A DNA stretch of 64,000 nt from Apostichopus japonicus (taxonomy: Eukaryota > Echinodermata > Holothuroidea > Aspidochirotida > Stichopodidae): NCBI RefSeq assembly GCF_037975245.1, contig NC_092563.1, forward strand, positions 16,837,094-16,901,093. The letters run 5' to 3'. This document shows, piece after piece, positions 25,057-36,414 of the stretch; within the stretch, counting starts at the first letter, position 1; each line of letters starts with the position of its first letter. Both the position numbers and the translations under genes were made by a program. Under the pieces are notes generated by a model. That model saw only the letters and a list, made by a program, of their open reading frames with translations. It ran no database searches and was not told the origin of the DNA.

Positions 25057-25408
25057 TTTATACTCCAATATTTTAATATTTTATGTACAATTAAAAACCT
25101 TTTAGACTTATATTGGATATGAGGGCATTTATATATTTTTGTTCGCTTTAATAGTTTGTAGGTACACTTTATATTTTTCTTCTTCTTTATATTGTGAGTA
25201 CATTTTCATATTTTTGTACATTTTATAGGAACGTTTTCCTGTCTATGTATAATATTTTACGAATGACGTGTACTTTGTGTGATTGATCACATCATAGATC
25301 ACTCACACATATACACACAGACGTATGTATGTTTTACAGGAGAAACGACATACATATACAAGCCAAACTGCATCCAGTAAGCAAAATGTAAACGAATAGA
25401 TTACTTAC

Positions 25409-25540
25409 CACAGCAGCACGGTTCTTTCACAAGAGTATATAGAGAGTATGTCACCAACAAATAGAAAATATCAGCGTTTTGTATAAGTGATCGTTTTGAA
25501 TCAACTTACTTGAAAATCAACAGTCTTTAACTTATATGTA
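25409..25540 (-). other. Non-coding leader exon region of the 5' TRIM half
   Basis: A conserved block in which gaaccgtgctgctgtg is followed by a GTAAGT donor (exon end 25409). The identical arrangement occurs upstream of three other copies. The transcription start is not visible, so the right boundary is a guess. Confidence 0.5.
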
Positions 25541-27168
25541 GTGTATAGGCCTATCATACGAAGATACCATATGGAAAAGTTTAGGCTATAAAAGAGCATT
25601 TGCTCTACAAAGCCACACAGACTAAAATCCGCCGATGTTATGAGTCACCGGTATGAATATACATATTGACAGGCGGACTTTTTCATTACCGGCATGGGGA
25701 TTGTATTTGTTTCTAAATGAATTGATGCTAAAATAATTATAGCAGTGAATGTAAACGAACACTGACACATGACGTTGTGTTTATAAATTTATTTGTCTGC
25801 ACACCTGTTTATCGAACTTGAGAAAATAACATTTATTAGGCAAACTCATGTATTTGACTTAATTAACTGGGGTACATGGAGTTACCCACTTACAGTGGTA
25901 TCTTCCAAACAAACAACCAGTGATAGTCCTAGCGATAGCTTTAGCCTACGTACATACGAGTGATAACCTAACTGTACGAAACCATATGCATTAATACATA
26001 AAGCACGGTAGGCCTGTACGTTCGCTACAAACGTTTACGTGGGCAATTTATATCACTATATTCATCCTATTCAAAAGGAAACTATGAAATAGGATTCTCA
26101 ACTTGTTAAATTATGTACATTGCAATGTCGTCATCTTATTTCATTGCATATTACCACCCAAATCTCGAAATTCACCTCAGAAATCACAATACGATTTGTC
26201 GGACGAAGCATCAGTGAGAATGTTGTTGATACACAAGCTGATTCGTGACGTAGCTCATGAATAAATAATGAGGCGTTATAATGAGGTTTTCGAAGAAAAA
26301 TTTCTAACGGAAACTTTCATTCGATGGAAAAAAGACATACAGTGAACATTAACCAATCAGAAATAGCCTTATATAATATGAAAGAAGAGAATTTGAAGTT
26401 AGTTGCGCAAGTTTAGCCATGCAGTTTGATCAAACGGTCTGAGAATTCGAGTAGTTTGAAGTTAGCGTCCTTGTAGAATAAACGAATATGCAAGCACATA
26501 AATCCGATTGGACTAAAAATTTAAACTTTTTTAATCGGAAAACGACATACAGTAAAGTTCAGATTAATGATGATTTGTTAAAAGATTATGAAAGAGAAAT
26601 GTTTAAACTACTGTAATTTGTTTTAGCCGATATCAGTAAATGATATCGGTACATTGATTTTTTTCAAAAGATCGCGATACGGTCGTTTTGGAAGGTATAA
26701 AACACACACTTAAGGCCCGAGGTCGACTATGCACGGATCAAATGATCGCCACCTTTCCATATGCAAGGCATCATGTACAATATTTGTACTCTACATTGCA
26801 GTGCTTGAACCAATACTGCTGTGTTGGACATTTACAAAATACGTGATTGTACGTGTATGTCCTTGTATCAGCAGACTACATAATCAATACGTTTAACACT
26901 TCAAGCACGCACACCGTGACATCAATATATAGACGGCAAACATCAGAGGGACATGTTGGGAAATTTGAGAGAAAATATGTGCATGTATGTGATCTATAGG
27001 TTTCTGAACAGTGACCTCGCTAGACATGTGGAAGTGGCAGGGAGGGGCAGGGGTGGGACCGCTAACTGAAAGCAATGATAGTTGGGAGAACAGAATGACG
27101 TTAATCGCCTGTGCGGCTAGTCAAGGGGCCAAGCTTTGCGGTTTTCAGAGAGTCTTGTCTCTGTCTGC
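25541..27168. other. TRIM 5' flank, no gene seen
   Basis: Parts align by eye with the 5' flanks at 40700-41340 and 48960-49560, such as gggacatgttgggacatttg-like sequence near 26950. It lacks the MITE present in those flanks, so it acts as an empty site near 26820. Confidence 0.55.
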
Positions 27169-27172
27169 TTAA

Positions 27173-27538
27173 AGGCATTGAAGACTCGCCCCAAACCGCA
27201 TGGGGCCATCTGCAAAAGTTAACTTTCTGTACTGTTGCTTGCAAGTGACGTTTTGTTCGTGTCGCTACAATATACAGACAGTAATGAAATGTGATACCTT
27301 GTTATCTTTAGCCGGACCTGAGATGTCCATCGATGTATCGTTTACACACTGTGCTGTGGGTATTGACCGCAGCTGTATGTACTGACTGTACACTAGTGTC
27401 TAATTACTGACGGTAGCAAGCTGTGTGTGTATTTTCTGGGATCGATGGTGGTGTCTAACACTTCTGTTACACCTCATTCGAAACTAGGTCAGATTACCGA
27501 CATAAGACGTTTCTCTTTGCGCGAGTCTTCACACCCTT
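27173..27538. mobile_element. TTAA-flanked MITE, copy 2
   Basis: Inverted relative to 4923-5276: starts aggcattgaagactcgcc and ends gagtcttcacaccct. Left flank TTAA (27169-27172), right flank TTGA (27539-27542). The paralogous flank near 41380-41390 lacks it, which confirms an insertion after duplication. Confidence 0.78.
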
Positions 27539-27542
27539 TGAA

Positions 27543-28509
27543 GGTTATTTAGACATGGTAAAATTGCATTTGTGAGCAAAGAACATTTGCGAGAGGAGAT
27601 ACACCGGGTGAACCCCCCCCCCCCCAATACATCTTCTTTAACCATGGTACAACGGAAACAAATCAAAATTGACCACATACGACATTATGACATTCCTTAA
27701 CTTGTTGGTGCCCCACCTTATGTAAAATCTAGCTAAGACCTGTCGGTCGCATCCCTGATTAATATCAACACGAAACAACCAGAGGATTTTAAATGTGACG
27801 GCGCTATTTTATTATGATTTAAAAAAAAAAGGTATATGTAGCGTTGATAAGGCCCTGTAAGCTTATGTATGTAGGCCTACACTGTAAGGACGTGCCAAGA
27901 AAAGTTTGGTGAAATAATAGTAGGTATTATGTGGGATTTTAATAAAACTAAGTCAGTAAACTGTAACTGACCAATTAAAATTTAGACATCCTCTCGACTA
28001 TTTACAGCGAATCATCCGTCCAAAAATAGTAGGGAATTAGAAAGAAACATAAAATTCTTTCCGGAAACCTTGAAAATGAACCTCACTGTTTTGCAAATTG
28101 AAAAAAAAATCGTTGCATTAAATTTGTTAGACACAAAAAGGTTCAGTGTGGAGGCTCTACGGCGTTTCTACACAGAGCGTTGTCACCTCGACCCCAATGT
28201 GCGTAATCTGTACTATTGACAGAGATCTGAATCAAACTTAACACGATTGCGTGAACACGACAAAAAGAGAAGAAAAAAGACAGCAGTACAAGTACATGAT
28301 ATGTGAAACCTTACAGGTACACAGCTATGGAACAATGGCGTAAATGAAAGGGTTTTCATAGGAATTAATATCAATATCAAAGAGAATATCTTAATTATCG
28401 TTAGATTTGTGCTAATATCAGTTTCGTTCTCTACTATCACATACACGAAATTGTAGTTTTCGTCCGCCATATCTCACTCTCCTTCTTTAGAAATGCTCGC
28501 AGTGATTCT
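27543..28509. other. Intergenic, 3' flank of the RING-less copy
   Basis: A poly-C run lies near 27605-27615. From about 28015 the sequence matches the 3' flanks of other copies (tgaacctcactgttttgcaa, also at 260-280). No gene. Confidence 0.5.
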
Positions 28510-31258
28510 CTACTCGGCAGTTTTCATCAGAGATGTAAGATGTCTTCCATACTCAGTCTGAAAGACAAACAGGAAAAGACATGATATTTCAAATGTCCGT
28601 CAGTGCTTATGCAGTACGCTTGCAAAGCATCCTGCATTATGAACCTTCTTTAAAGGAGTGCATATTATATCCATTTTGAGGAAACGTTCACGAAACTGCT
28701 TATTTAGTAAGTGTATAACGAAGCTATGATTTTAGTGCTACACAAGAAACCACTCCATGATAGCCCTGAATTAACTAACTTATCTTGTACTATAACAGTC
28801 TGAATCCCCATTGTTTTCAATTTTTTTAACCTCAATTAACTAACGTTTCTTGTACACTTTAAGAGTTTAAAGTTTGAATCCCCATTGGGATTACAAGTAA
28901 GACTTAAGGGGGACTAAAAACCCAACCATCATCTTAACTTATGCTTAGTTTCAAAAAAGCTTGTTCCGTTTGGGAGATTTAGTTTTAACCTGGCAAGTAC
29001 TGTTTAGTCCTGCCCGGGAGCTGTCATTTTGTAAATCCGTGATGTCAAAGTGCCACTGGGATCTGAAACATTTTAGTATCTCTTTGTTTTCCTTTTCTAA
29101 CTTTCAAGGTAAACTGTTTCTAGTGTTGAACTTGAAAGTGAATCTAATTTCGTCCCAACTATTAACTCTGAAATATATCAAGAAAAATATAAATAATAAT
29201 TACACATGTGGCTCGATGATGTTATATTAAGACTTGTTCAAGTCTTCTTAATTAAATATGAAACTATTAAATATGTTATCTCACTAATGTTTATATTCCT
29301 ATGCAATCTGAGAGGTCAGAAATAAACGTATTCAAAGAAGTGCCCAAAAGATCATTGAAGATAAGGGTCATGAAAACACAATATATAAAGACAGAAAATA
29401 TGTTTGATCCTCACCCTTTGGTAACATGTTACTGTTCCGTCTTGTGCACCCGCTATTACCATGCCCAGTTCTGTGGGGTCAAGAACGGTCGCCAAGAAGG
29501 TGACATTGTCAGGAATTTTCCACGAAGTCACAAAACGTCCGGTTAAAGTGACCTCATCAACACATTTGCAAGATCCATTTTGGAAAGGCAAATTTGCAAA
29601 ATGAAGACAGATCCGAAACGATCCTCACAAATTGACTGAGGGTGACGTTTAGTCATTCCATATGAATATTGATAAAGAAAGGTGCCTCTTCTCTCCAGAG
29701 CAACAGCTTTACGACCGTCACAAGCCATGATCTTTCCCTGGTAGGAATCAATCTATAGAGGTGTTTCAATGATTTTATCAATTTTCAGTTCCGGTAGTGT
29801 AAACGCACTCGAAAAGCTGAAGTACTTGCCGAAAAAACGTTACTATCTTAAAATGTCTGCCTTCTTCAAAGACAACGACGGCTGTACCCTTTCGGTTACC
29901 TTTTGAATTTGTGAAACACTTCATTCTTTTCGGGTACTTCAATACACCTCTTAACCTTACAATATTACTGAAAAATCCAATTTCTAGACCAACGCAAATA
30001 ATCGTCAAAGTTTCATTCAAGTTGCAGCAGAGGCTCGGAGGAACAGTTTTCCAGTCATCCATGTTTGATGCTACTTCGTAAATCAAGCTCTTTGTATCTT
30101 CTATGTTGTGTAAATCTACGGTTAATAACAAGTATTCTTTTTCGCGATGCATGCTGGCAACAAAGGTACGATTTTTAGAGGTACGGCTGATTGATGAGAG
30201 AAACCAATTATTTTATGAGCATTGCTTTAGGCGGAACTTTTTCCAAATGCTCCAATTATTGTTTTCGATTTTAGGTACCGTTTCAAGTTCGACGAGTGGA
30301 AAACAATCAGACAGGTTCTTAGCAGTATTTTCGATCATTTTGAACTTTTCTGGAAACGAGACGGCATAGTTAGATATGTTGACGGATTTCAACGCAGCTG
30401 CCACATCAGGGGCAGCGACTAAGGTTGACCACATATCCATTTTCTCACTAAAAAGAGCTGCACTTCTTTTCGCATTTTCACTACGCATCAGCTCTTCTTC
30501 TAGTTTACTTTTCATCTCATTAAGGGATGTTAAACAAGTTTCCTTCCTTACTTTCACAGTATTCACTGCATCATTATTATGATGACGCAGATGCTCTAGT
30601 CTTTTCTTTGCTTCGTCCTCTATTTTTGCAATTAGCGCTTCTTTTTCAGATGTGATCTTAGTCTCAGCTTTGGACGTATCTGATCGAATTTCATTGAAAC
30701 ATCTTTCAGCCTCAGTCTCGATTTGTGCGTGTAATTCATTAACAGTTTGCAAACAGTTTCTTAGTATTTTATCGCCCTCGCTTGAAATATTACACAATTC
30801 CTCTAGTTGTTTGAGGATGTTGACAGAGCTGGTTGCAACTTCTTCAATGGCATGTGATTTATGCGATACTGGTGCACAAACTGGGCATATTAAAGTACTG
30901 CACGTCATACAATTGAAGTATAAGATTTGATCTGCATGCTGATCACACTTAGGGGCTTTGTGAATCGAAGTAAATTTGTCAACATTATTATACATATTTC
31001 CGCTTTGTAAATTTGCCAAAGGGATAACATTCACGTGGTTTCTTAAGCTTTTCATGGTCTTATGGGCTTGGTAACATTCCTTACATAGAAACCCACCGCA
31101 ATCAGCGCAAAATGCCTCAGATAACTTAATCTCATCACATGAGCTGCAGCTTCTTTCCTTCTTCTTTTGCTTCAGCTCTTGTTCAAGCTTATGGTTGTCC
31201 AAAATGGCTGCCATGACAAAGTCATTCTTGATTCCTCCTACACCATGTGGTGGTAGGT
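28510..31258 (-). pseudogene. TRIM-type gene without RING
   Basis: The coding exon begins abruptly at about 31258 (DLPPHGVGGIKNDFV), joined directly to sequence that in other copies lies hundreds of bases upstream of the gene. A deletion has therefore removed the splice acceptor, start codon and entire RING. B-boxes (CSSCDEIKLSEAFCADCGG; CDQHADQILYFNCMTC) and coiled coil are intact and open to a GAA-to-TAA stop near 30213. The rest continues in frame at 30152-29778, then is disrupted, with further readable parts at 29728-29543 and 29591-29415. A 1-bp loss near 29590 shifts the last part. The donor at 29415 is GTGAGG. The last exon, 28510-28557, has an early TAG. A leader exon donor survives at 31852. 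Confidence 0.88.
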
Positions 31259-31851
31259 CACATCGACATACAGTCTTATCTGGTCTCAACTGTTCAAATA
31301 ATGATGTACGTCTACATTTAATTTACGCGCTTTCTACTACGTCAATGAAGAATTGTGTAGGGGGAGATGAAATCGACAACAGACATGGAATGCAGTGCAT
31401 ATCACTTATGGGGCTGTAAACATCAAATACGTCCCCTTCATGAACTTTACTCACATTGATGTTCACGTTTCCTTAATCTGAACATTTGGAACAGAAAAAT
31501 CAATTTCAAACCCATTAGCTATCTGACAGTCTAACAGCTGGTGTAGCACAATAGAAAAGCATGACTATATAATGGAAACATGGTCGTGTGGTAAAGAGGT
31601 AACTTTTGTCAGTGTCGGAACAACGACAGAAGGTCACATTCAGTATCAAATTGAAGTTACGTTTGTTTTTATATGTTATTGTCGTTCACAATAATGGTAC
31701 ATGAATAGCGTGTACGTTGTGTGTTTCATCACACCATATCTAACTCAAGTATACGTAATATAGAAGTATGCATGTTTTGCACGAAAAACGACGTGTGTAT
31801 ACAAGCCAAACCGCAACGCGGAACTAAAATGTAATACAATAGATTACTTAC

Positions 31852-31975
31852 CACAGCAGCACGGTTCTTTCACAATTAGTAATCTATAGAGTATCCCACC
31901 AACGCAAACAGAAAATATCAACGTTTTGTATAGGTGATCGTTTCGAATCAACTTATTTGAAAATAAAAAAGTAAC
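31852..31975 (-). other. Leader exon region of the RING-less copy
   Basis: Same gaaccgtgctgctgtg plus GTAAGT donor as in the other copies (exon end 31852). With the coding acceptor deleted it is probably orphaned. Confidence 0.5.
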
Positions 31976-32090
31976 TGAGTTTAGTCTGCAATTATATCAA
32001 ATGTGTATCATACGGAAATACATAGCATCATGTTCTATATATCTACCCTACATTTGCAGTGTTTGAACCTTGAATCTACTGTTTTAGTGG

Positions 32091-32259
32091 TATGGAACGC
32101 CAAAAGGACACGGGTGGCGTTGCCACCATCAACAGGATTTGCTACTACCCTAAACAAGAGGTGCTACTACAATACACAAGAGGTATTACTAACATAAACA
32201 GGAGGTGATACTCCTCCTGTTTAAGGCAGCAACGCAACCTGTAGTCCTAGCGTTCCATA
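32091..32259. mobile_element. TATGGAACGC MITE, copy 1
   Basis: Ends tatggaacgccaaaagga and, inverted, tagcgttccata. The centre holds a palindrome (aggaggtgatactcctcctg). Orthologous copies sit at the same place in the 5' flanks of the next two TRIM copies, so it predates those duplications. It is absent from the flank at 26820. Confidence 0.78.
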
Positions 32260-32329
32260 AATGTTAGGCATTTACAGGATTCGTGAATTTCCGTGTGTGT
32301 CTAAGTATGTACAGATTACATAATCAATA

Positions 32330-32685
32330 TGTATATGGCAAGCCATATGGGACAAACACCGCATAATGTATCCTCGTCCTTACGAATATATGCGCGTATT
32401 GATTCGAATATATACGCGTAATAAATCAGACAATAACAAGCATGTCATTTAGCTTTCTCATATATTTATGGCAAGCCATGTGGGAAAAACACCGCATAAT
32501 ATTTCCGCACATTAGTTATAATATGAATATATAGGCGTATTAATTCGAATATATACGCTTACATATTATTAGCCAATCATAAGGATTAAATATATTCGCG
32601 TATTAATTCCAATATATCCACGTATTAGTACGAACACATATGAGGATTAATTCTAATATATACACGTATTACTCTTTCCCGCAAG
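32330..32685. repeat. Repeats of TTCGAATATATACGCGTATTAA type
   Basis: Multiple units of gaatatatacgcgtattaat, itself nearly palindromic, arranged in a longer ~135-bp repeat marked by tatggcaagccat at 32335 and 32467. AT-rich and non-coding. Confidence 0.75.
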
Positions 32686-32817
32686 CCAGTTGTTTTCAAA
32701 ATCATATATAAGTATTCTTGTTACGTTGCGCAAAGGATCATATATTACTTTACAAACACAATGCGCGGCTTCTTCTTTCATAATATTGCTGGAAACGATC
32801 TCAAGTATATCCTTACA

Positions 32818-35482
32818 AGGAGACGGTGACTTCTTCTCCAGTGGTAATGTACTGAACAATTTAATTGAAGCAAGCAAGAGAGGATCAGAGGCTGCAGAAT
32901 ACTTGACGTTTGAAAGTACCTCTTTTAAAGTAAGTATAGATGTTGTGAAGTTAAGAATTTTACTGAAACACTATACAAAGCTATAATCCTTCAAATGAGT
33001 GAAAGATTTCTTTATTACACAGGACTGTTTAAGTACATTTAAAAAAAATTCCTCGTAGATTATAAATAAATAATGAATATTATTTATAATTTATCATAAC
33101 TTGGGATGATAGTCCTAAACGGAGGAGCTTACAGCTGACGATATAAGAAGCATACTGGGAGTCAGGAGGGGGTAGTAGGAAGGTAGGGGGTGCGTGAATG
33201 ACTGCTTTTAGGAGTCCTATGACTTTTTTGGTTGGAGCGGTCTTATTTCTTATACTAAACCCAGAAGGAAGGATGCATTTTGTAGAGGTGATGATCTCAA
33301 AACTAAATGTTATAGTATTCTGTATGGAAGAGAGTCGAGAAGTTCTGTAGATGTTCCGTGCGGTTACTTGGATTATGTGGTTACAATAATTCCCTTGTGA
33401 GAAGTGATTCCAAACCATGTTGTATCTTAATTTTGTATTTTCCTTCATATTGCTCGTGGATATTCTAATTGATTTCCCTAAGCAGTTGATAGCAGCAGTT
33501 AATGGACCTGCTATAGGGATAGCCGTCACGTCGTTGGGATTAATGGACGTCGTGTATGCATCAGACACAGTAAGTAAGAAAATATAGTACACAGTCTATT
33601 TTTTGGTCAAGGACCGTCAATATATTTCCAATAGTTATGCAACACATAATACAGTACACAATACAGTTGATCAGATCTTATGTTTGTTGAGGATTGCATT
33701 GATACGTACGTTAGTTTTAAAAGGTTTTAATTGATTGTAAACAGCGTTAATTCTTCATTTAGACCAACAACACTTAAACAACTCGTATTTTGGTGATTCT
33801 CTTTAAGGGAGGGGGGGGGGGTGTAAGCTGGAGTGGTGACTTTTCTAGACAATGTTATCAAAGAACCACAATGACCCTCTGTGTGCCTTCTGTCTGCATT
33901 GAGGACATGTTACTGACCTCTATTTGCCGCTCATGTACAAAGATGTACACGATATGTTAATGGTCTTCCATCACAGGCGACCTTCCTCACACCGTTCACG
34001 TCGTCTTACACCTTTCCTAAAATAATGGGACCATCGAAGGTAAGAGGCTTTAATTTCTTATGAAACAAAAAGGTAGCAAGATACTTTTGAGATAGAGTAC
34101 ACAACAGTAACCACGTATGACTATATCTCCTTATACTTATGGTGTGTCATGTAAAGTAGTTATTTATGTGTATTGAGCATAGATGGCTAGGCTACTACTC
34201 TATGTGGTCTGTTATAGTTATTCGTATGGATCTGTAGGTTGTTGCACTGATAGCGCAAAGAAGATGTCCCTTTATTTTAAAGTATTCTACTTTTAACATC
34301 TGTTCAAATTACATAACCGGTATATCTTCACAATGTATCATTTTTTTTATATTTATAGAGAAGTGAATATTTGGCGATTGTATTATGTTAAATTTATCAC
34401 ATTAAACTTGATTTTTCGACGGCTGTAATCATGCCCACATAGAAACTACTCTCATGTCAACCACATCGTACGATACACTGCTATCGATAATATTGTCTTT
34501 ATTTAACGCAGTGAGGTTCCTGCACATTTAGTGTTGGACAAAGTGTGACTCTATCCCCACCTTCGGCTGGTCGCGGTGGGTCCACAATTCTGATTTCTTT
34601 TAATGACATTCAATTTGTGCTATACCTACGAGGTCCTTTACTTTGGGAGAAAGCTATCAGCCCAAGACGCCAAAGACTGCAATTTAATTAGTGAAGTCTT
34701 TCAGAGGATTCATTTCAACGAGAAGTTCAGACAAGGGCGGTAAAGTTTGCAGCATTACCTAGAAAGGTATACAATGACACATATATGTAAATGAAATATG
34801 TAGCTGTGAAAATGGGTTTAAAGGTATCAGACATTTTCGGAATTTGATCCACGTGCATGACGTAAATTAGAATGACAAGAGTAACAACACAGTCGGTTAT
34901 TCTCAATTTTTTGAAAAAGCTTTGCGAGGGGTTAAGGCATTCGATTTTTTATCTTCTGATTCTGTTTAACGTATTTCCCCGAATTCTGAGTTAGAAAACT
35001 TTCTTTGTCGAATCTGCTACAGGTTATCGCAAGCCTAGCCTAGGGAATTCCTCAAATATCTTTACCCGCTTTCTTGGTTACAAAAGGGTGTATAATCCAC
35101 CTCTTTATCTCATATTGTTTGCAAAGATGCTTGGTGTTCTCATGAATGTTTCTTTGGCTTACAGGGAGGAGGGGTAGGGAGCAGATGTAGTGGTGAATTA
35201 TTGTTTCACCATCAGAAGTATAGTTAAAAGTGCATAAGCGATAGAATAATAATTGCTAATAGTTTAAAACTTCATCAAATGCCTTCAAACTGTATATTTT
35301 TAAGGCTTATTTTCTTCATTTTTCAGACATTACAAGCCACGAAGAAGCTTTGTCGAGATGGAGAACGGGATCATTTTCGAGATGCTCTTAAGAGAGAGTC
35401 AGATGTTCTGGCAGTGTTAACTACATCTGATGAATGCAGAGACGCTATTAAGAATTTCTTCGTTCGAAAATCAAAAATGTGA
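32818..35482 (+). pseudogene. ECI2-like enoyl-CoA isomerase gene remnant
   Basis: Five exons with consensus splice sites. About 32818-32929 reads GDGDFFSSGNVL; 33486-33569 reads [20 protein letters not shown]; 33977-34039 reads ATFLTPFTSSYTFPKIMGPS; 34633-34766 reads FGRKLSAQDAKDCNLISEVF and, one frame over, VKFAALPRK; 35327-35482 reads TLQATKKLCRDGERD and SDECRDAIKNFF, ending KSKM. Order and motifs match peroxisomal delta3,delta2-enoyl-CoA isomerase 2 (crotonase fold, isomerising unsaturated acyl-CoAs in beta-oxidation). The end SKM resembles a peroxisomal PTS1 signal. Defects: no 5' exons found, a 1-bp frameshift in the fourth exon, and about ten residues missing between PFT and SSYTF. In this family that gap contains the SPEG-type segment with the catalytic glutamate. 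CDYL-type proteins share this domain and cannot be excluded. Confidence 0.82.
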
Positions 35483-36414
35483 ACAATGAAACTATTTGTA
35501 AAATAGGCATTAATATTTATAATTGATAAGGGGAAGAAATGAAGAAAGAAATAACATTTTGAAAATACCGTTTTGAATTCAGAAAAGTTACCAATAGTTT
35601 AGTGTACTACTATACTCATAAAATATGATCAAATTATGGTACATTTTGCAGCTGAATGTACGTTAGCTTACGAGTAGAAACATGGATATATAACACCTGG
35701 AATGTGACTTCAATGCAACTGGAAAATGAGAAGAGGGAGAAAGGTGGGGGGGGGGTCCCGATAACAGGTAAAAAGAAAGGAAAAAGATGTTTCACCAAAC
35801 CGGAATAACCTCATAAAGTAATACACTACAGAATTCTTCAATTTTACTTCCCAGATCCAATGTTGCTCCCAAACCTCCTTCAGTTTTAGATCTCATAACT
35901 TAGTTTGGGGAAATACGTGGGCGTCTCCAGAATATACCAGGGGACAAATAATCCAAGTAGACTCTTGTATACGATGGGTCTGTGGTCCTTTCCCAGAAAA
36001 CAATTATAGACTACCGCCAATGCGATTTCTGTCCTATATTTAACAACTGTGAATAAATATAATAAAATGAGAACTGCTGCATATCATTTGCACAATGCTG
36101 GATCAAACTGCGCCGAATTTCAATTAGACGAAATTTAAATGTAGCGTTTGGTCAAGACAAATTGGTGGGGACACGGTATGTCTGGTCCCCACCACTGAAA
36201 TATTTGATGAACGTAATCTGTGCTACTTACAGAGATCTGGGTCAAAGTAACACGATTGCTTAAAACGGGGGGGGGGGGGGGGATAAAAGAAGTACAAGGC
36301 TTGTAAAACTTTTGTTTTCTTTCGTGCACTAATAATCAACATTTGATACCCTCAGTTGATGTACACAATCTCTACTATCACATGCACGAAATTATGGTTT
36401 TCGTCCGCGAAATC
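35483..36414. other. Between the ECI2 remnant and the intact TRIM gene
   Basis: Holds a G-run near 35744 and another at 36269-36281. From about 35830 the sequence matches the TRIM 3' flank. No gene. Confidence 0.5.

Noticed and set aside
33080-33592. 170-residue minus-strand open frame
   Set aside because: It lies antisense to an ECI2-like exon and intron; the plus-strand reading has family motifs and splice sites.
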